This document shows positions 62,197 to 64,000 of a stretch of DNA of 64,000 nt, in pieces. The DNA is taken from the NCBI RefSeq assembly GCF_003568665.1, contig NZ_QXMH01000004.1, positions 538,942-602,941 of the forward strand. The letters run 5' to 3'. Numbering within the stretch: the stretch's first letter is position 1; the number at the start of each line of letters is the position of its first letter. Position numbers and translations under genes: made by a program. The DNA comes from Chitinophaga alhagiae. Its GTDB lineage: Bacteria; Bacteroidota; Bacteroidia; Chitinophagales; Chitinophagaceae. The notes below the pieces were generated by a model, which did not search any database, was not told the DNA's origin, and saw nothing but the letters and a program-made list of their open reading frames with translations.

Positions 62197-64000
62197 ATGA
62201 AACAATCGTTCTTATACCTGGCGGCTTGCGGAATGGTAGCCCTGCTGCTGTTTGCCTGCCGCAAAACGGAAGACTACAAGTTCAGCACGGAGCTGGCCAT
62301 AGACAGCCGCATTGTACGCCTCAACGCCAACGCGGATACCACGCAGATCATTGTATATGCAGACGGCAGCTGGAGCGTGGAGCCGGTGGAAGAAACAGAC
62401 TGGATGCAACTGCAGTCCGCCTCCGGCAACGGCAAAGGCAGCGTGCGCGCGGAAGTGACGGACAACAACGGGCAATTGCCCCGCGCCGTAAAGCTGCTGG
62501 TGCGGGCCGGCGGCAAAACAGATACCATTTCCCTGCAGCAGCGGGGCCTGGTGCCGCAGGTGGCCATTGCGGACACCACCCTGCAAAGCATTGCCAACGG
62601 CGGCTCCCTCAAAACCGGTATGGCCACCAACGTGCCGCTGGAAAAAATGACCATCGGTTACCGGTATGAAGATGCCGCGCAAAGCGGCTGGCTGAAAGAG
62701 GTGAGCATCAGCAACGGTTACCTGTTCGTAAAAGCAGACACCAACAAAACCGCCGCCGCCCGCACCGGCGTGCTCACCCTCAGCTACCTGGACGCGCTGG
62801 GCGCTACCACGCGGGATTCCCTGAAGATCAGGCAGCACCCCGGCATGAGCTTTGACGGCGCCGTGCTCAAAGACCTGGCCTACATCAAAAGCCTGGCCGC
62901 CGGGCCCATTGCGGAAAATATCTACATGGAAGGCGTGGTGGTGAGCGACAAGGGGCATCCCAACATCGCCAAAAACCTCAACACCGCCACCAACAAACAT
63001 ACGGTAGACAAAACGGAGAACGCCATTGCCGTATACGTACAAAGCATGGACGGCGCCACCGGCCTGTACCTGAAAATGAAAACCGCCGGAGACAATATCT
63101 TCAGCTTCAACGACCATGTGAAGATATGGCTCAGCGGCGCCACGCTGGCCCAGCTCAGCAACCCCGGCCGCACCGTGATCAGCGGGCTGGAAGCCACCCG
63201 CGTCATGCACAAGGAAAGCCGCAGCACTCCGCTGCTGCCCCGTGAAAAGTACATCAGCGAGCTGACGGATAACGACCTGTATACTTACGTGAAGCTGAAA
63301 GACGTGGAAATATCCGTGCCCTCCGGCGCCTTCACCAACATCAACGAAGGCTACATTGCCCGCATGGACTGCTACCCCACCCACATCCGGGACGTACAGG
63401 GCGGCAGCCTCTACATGCTCACCAACCTTGACGTGCCCTACCGCCGTGACGGTACGCCCGTGCCGCAAGGCGCCGGCACTATTGCCGGCATACTGGTGAG
63501 CGAGACCCTGGAGCGCTTTGGCGGCAACATCGGCAAATACGCGCTCCGCCACCTGAAGCGGGAAGACATTGCCCTGCAACCCGAAAGAAACAACGGCTTT
63601 TCCAACGTACTGGCAGAATGGAGCCGCTTCAAGAACGAATTTGCCGCTACACCTACTGAAACACAAAATCCCCTTACGCCAGACATTGGCCAGGGCCGCC
63701 TGTTCCAGAGCGCCAAAACGCAGCTGGACTTTACCGGCACCGGTATTTACACCACCACTGACTATAACGGCCTGCTGCAGGAGCCCACTACCGTAAAAGG
63801 CGCCGTTACCCACGGCGGGTGGGCCGCCAAAAACTGGTGGAATACCGCCGCCAACAGCGGGGAGTATTGGGGCATCAATGTGTCTACCGCCGGTATCAGC
63901 ACGCCCGTTTCCCTGCAACTGGAAGGGAATACGGACATTGGCGGGCCGCGCAACTTTGTGGTGGAATGGTCTGCGGACAACGCTACCTGGAGCAACGTGG
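62197..64000 (+). CDS. BACON/DUF5689 domain lipoprotein (partial, C-terminus outside window)
   Basis: 601 codons visible; the frame is open to the right edge. The lipoprotein signal has the lipobox LLFAC (Cys at about 21). It starts 4 bp after the phosphoesterase gene stop, so it is in the same operon. Early residues (about 35-110) form a BACON domain (TTQIIVYADGSWSVE, DWMQLQSASGNGKG), followed by a second beta-sandwich. From about 215 comes the DUF5689 domain (LKDLAYIKSLAAGPIAENIYMEGVVVS, AVYVQSMDGATGLYLKM), common in surface lipoproteins next to nucleases. A further domain starts near the end (GGWAAKNWWNTAANSGEYWG). It is a likely surface binding or accessory protein of the SusCD system. 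Confidence 0.85.
   Translation, partial: MKQSFLYLAACGMVALLLFACRKTEDYKFSTELAIDSRIVRLNANADTTQIIVYADGSWSVEPVEETDWMQLQSASGNGKGSVRAEVTDNNGQLPRAVKLLVRAGGKTDTISLQQRGLVPQVAIADTTLQSIANGGSLKTGMATNVPLEKMTIGYRYEDAAQSGWLKEVSISNGYLFVKADTNKTAAARTGVLTLSYLDALGATTRDSLKIRQHPGMSFDGAVLKDLAYIKSLAAGPIAENIYMEGVVVSDKGHPNIAKNLNTATNKHTVDKTENAIAVYVQSMDGATGLYLKMKTAGDNIFSFNDHVKIWLSGATLAQLSNPGRTVISGLEATRVMHKESRSTPLLPREKYISELTDNDLYTYVKLKDVEISVPSGAFTNINEGYIARMDCYPTHIRDVQGGSLYMLTNLDVPYRRDGTPVPQGAGTIAGILVSETLERFGGNIGKYALRHLKREDIALQPERNNGFSNVLAEWSRFKNEFAATPTETQNPLTPDIGQGRLFQSAKTQLDFTGTGIYTTTDYNGLLQEPTTVKGAVTHGGWAAKNWWNTAANSGEYWGINVSTAGISTPVSLQLEGNTDIGGPRNFVVEWSADNATWSNV

Noticed and set aside
62212..63918. 568-codon minus-strand frame opposite the BACON/DUF5689 gene
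   Set aside because: The plus-strand frame has a lipoprotein signal and two named domains; the minus frame has none.

Overview
The window looks like a chromosomal stretch of a GC-rich Bacteroidota, most likely Chitinophagaceae (Chitinophaga-like). The evidence is two SusC/SusD loci, a sigma/FecR/STN-SusC regulatory cassette, many lipoproteins, TAnnTTTG-type -7 boxes, the absence of clear Shine-Dalgarno leaders, and families typical of this group (DUF4846, DUF1080, SWIB, DUF5689, TonB receptors with a carboxypeptidase-like regulatory domain). I see no rRNA, tRNA, CRISPR array, insertion sequence or prophage. Most genes are ordinary chromosomal genes for polymer use, envelope upkeep and small stress or housekeeping roles.

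Layout. 1-5724 (minus): a partial GH43-like hydrolase, an S10 carboxypeptidase, a GH31 glycosidase and a metallophosphoesterase. 5998-7706 (minus): a three-gene operon of a CvfB-like S1 protein, an SRPBCC protein and a conserved unknown. 7900-8155: a cold-shock protein and its terminator. 8193-9416: a DUF4846 protein with six 23-residue repeats. 9530-15528 (plus): a membrane LytTR regulator, then a TonB receptor, a beta-helix lipoprotein and a diheme cytochrome c lipoprotein. 15608-21351: M16 peptidase, GH2 glycosidase, DUF1080 protein. 21666-29445: a YhcH/YjgK protein, an Mla-type lipid transporter (permease, ATPase, MCE protein), a DinB protein, a geranylgeranyl-reductase-like flavoprotein and an FtsX-type permease. 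29595-31649: small proteins (unknown, DinB, SRPBCC, VOC). 31877-38462 (minus): a SusC/SusD/fasciclin/PKD-like lipoprotein operon with LacI-operator-like palindromes upstream. 39172-40982: SWIB protein, DUF481 barrel, small coiled-coil protein. 41118-44856: two-domain esterase plus GH28 polygalacturonase (pectin use). 44948-50402: GNAT, a YciI/ECF42-type sigma pair, a HisRS-like orphan, a MORN-like protein and an esterase. 50545-53961: a giant HEAT-repeat cytochrome c lipoprotein. 54467-64000: ECF sigma, FecR, STN-SusC, SusD, an exo/endonuclease/phosphatase-family enzyme and a BACON/DUF5689 lipoprotein that runs off the window.

The most unusual feature is a recurrent pattern of short tandem repeats placed just 3' of genes. 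At four loci (S10 peptidase, metallophosphoesterase, geranylgeranyl-reductase-like gene, HisRS-like gene) the repeats appear to be degenerate copies of the neighbouring gene's own last codons, in three cases with stop codon and/or terminator. At four other places (5773-5977, 31747-31790, 39631-39741, 53982-54165) tandem repeats sit 3' of genes without visible coding homology. Other points of interest are a LytTR gene followed by direct repeats with 22-bp spacing before a TonB/beta-helix/cytochrome module of unknown function, and a sigma/FecR-controlled SusCD locus whose enzyme is a phosphodiesterase-fold protein rather than a glycosidase.
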